Assembly: GCA_013374385.1 (NCBI GenBank) | Contig: QBUR01000103.1 | Location: 1 to 5,425, forward strand | Direction: 5' to 3' | Length of the DNA: 5,425 nucleotides | Source of the DNA: Candidatus Methanocomedens sp. | GTDB lineage: Archaea; Halobacteriota; Methanosarcinia; Methanosarcinales; Methanocomedenaceae | Position numbers and translations under genes: made by a program | Shown here: positions 5,405 through 5,425 of the stretch, one piece after another | Layout of the letters: every line of letters begins with the position of its first letter | Position numbering within the stretch: the stretch's first letter is position 1 | The notes under the pieces: generated by a model | What the model was told of the DNA's origin: nothing | The model's input: the letters and a program-made list of their open reading frames with translations, nothing else | The model's database searches: none

Positions 5405-5425
5405 ACCTTTTACGATACCTTTAAA

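Noticed and set aside
5405..5425. Terminator after the PHP gene
   Set aside because: Only 21 bases remain, with a single TTTT and a TTT run, too little to support a call.

Overview
The window reads as chromosomal DNA from a methanogen-type euryarchaeon, most likely in or near the Methanosarcinales/ANME-2 group. Three things suggest this. The first gene encodes an archaeal-type 2-amino-3,7-dideoxy-D-threo-hept-6-ulosonate (ADH) synthase, an enzyme of the methanogen route to dehydroquinate. The start sites carry archaeal signals (AGGTG-type Shine-Dalgarno sequences and a BRE/TATA element in front of a gene with almost no leader). The remaining proteins also look euryarchaeal. The lineage is an inference from protein style; no rRNA gene or other marker is present. 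I saw no mobile element, tRNA, rRNA or CRISPR array.

Layout. Bases 1-133 are an AT-rich upstream region, possibly holding the last codons of a preceding gene. Bases 134-3406 hold four tightly packed plus-strand genes that look like one operon: ADH synthase, pyrD (class 1B dihydroorotate dehydrogenase), pyrK (its FAD/[2Fe-2S] electron-transfer subunit) and a fumarylacetoacetate hydrolase (FAH)-family protein. The gaps are 1 base, a 4-base GTGA overlap and 33 bases. Bases 3407-3480 separate this operon from a convergent minus-strand gene (3481-4659) for an AI-2E/PerM-family membrane protein. A 97-base AT-rich divergent region then leads to a plus-strand PHP-domain phosphoesterase (4757-5404), which ends 21 bases before the window edge.

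How the genes work together. PyrD and PyrK form the NAD-linked dihydroorotate dehydrogenase of de novo UMP synthesis. ADH synthase feeds the aromatic amino-acid pathway, so the operon couples pyrimidine and aromatic biosynthesis. The FAH-family protein is a metal-dependent hydrolase or decarboxylase of unknown substrate. The AI-2E-family protein and the PHP protein share a divergent promoter region but have no evident functional link to the operon.

The most unusual structure is a degenerate 12-bp tandem repeat at the 3' end of the AI-2E-family gene. It encodes a four-residue periodicity in the protein's acidic tail, runs through the stop codon, and continues across the convergent intergenic region. 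Four of the five complete repeat copies beyond the stop codon carry another in-frame TAA. Otherwise the window looks like ordinary housekeeping DNA, and I did not find a convincing new multigene system.
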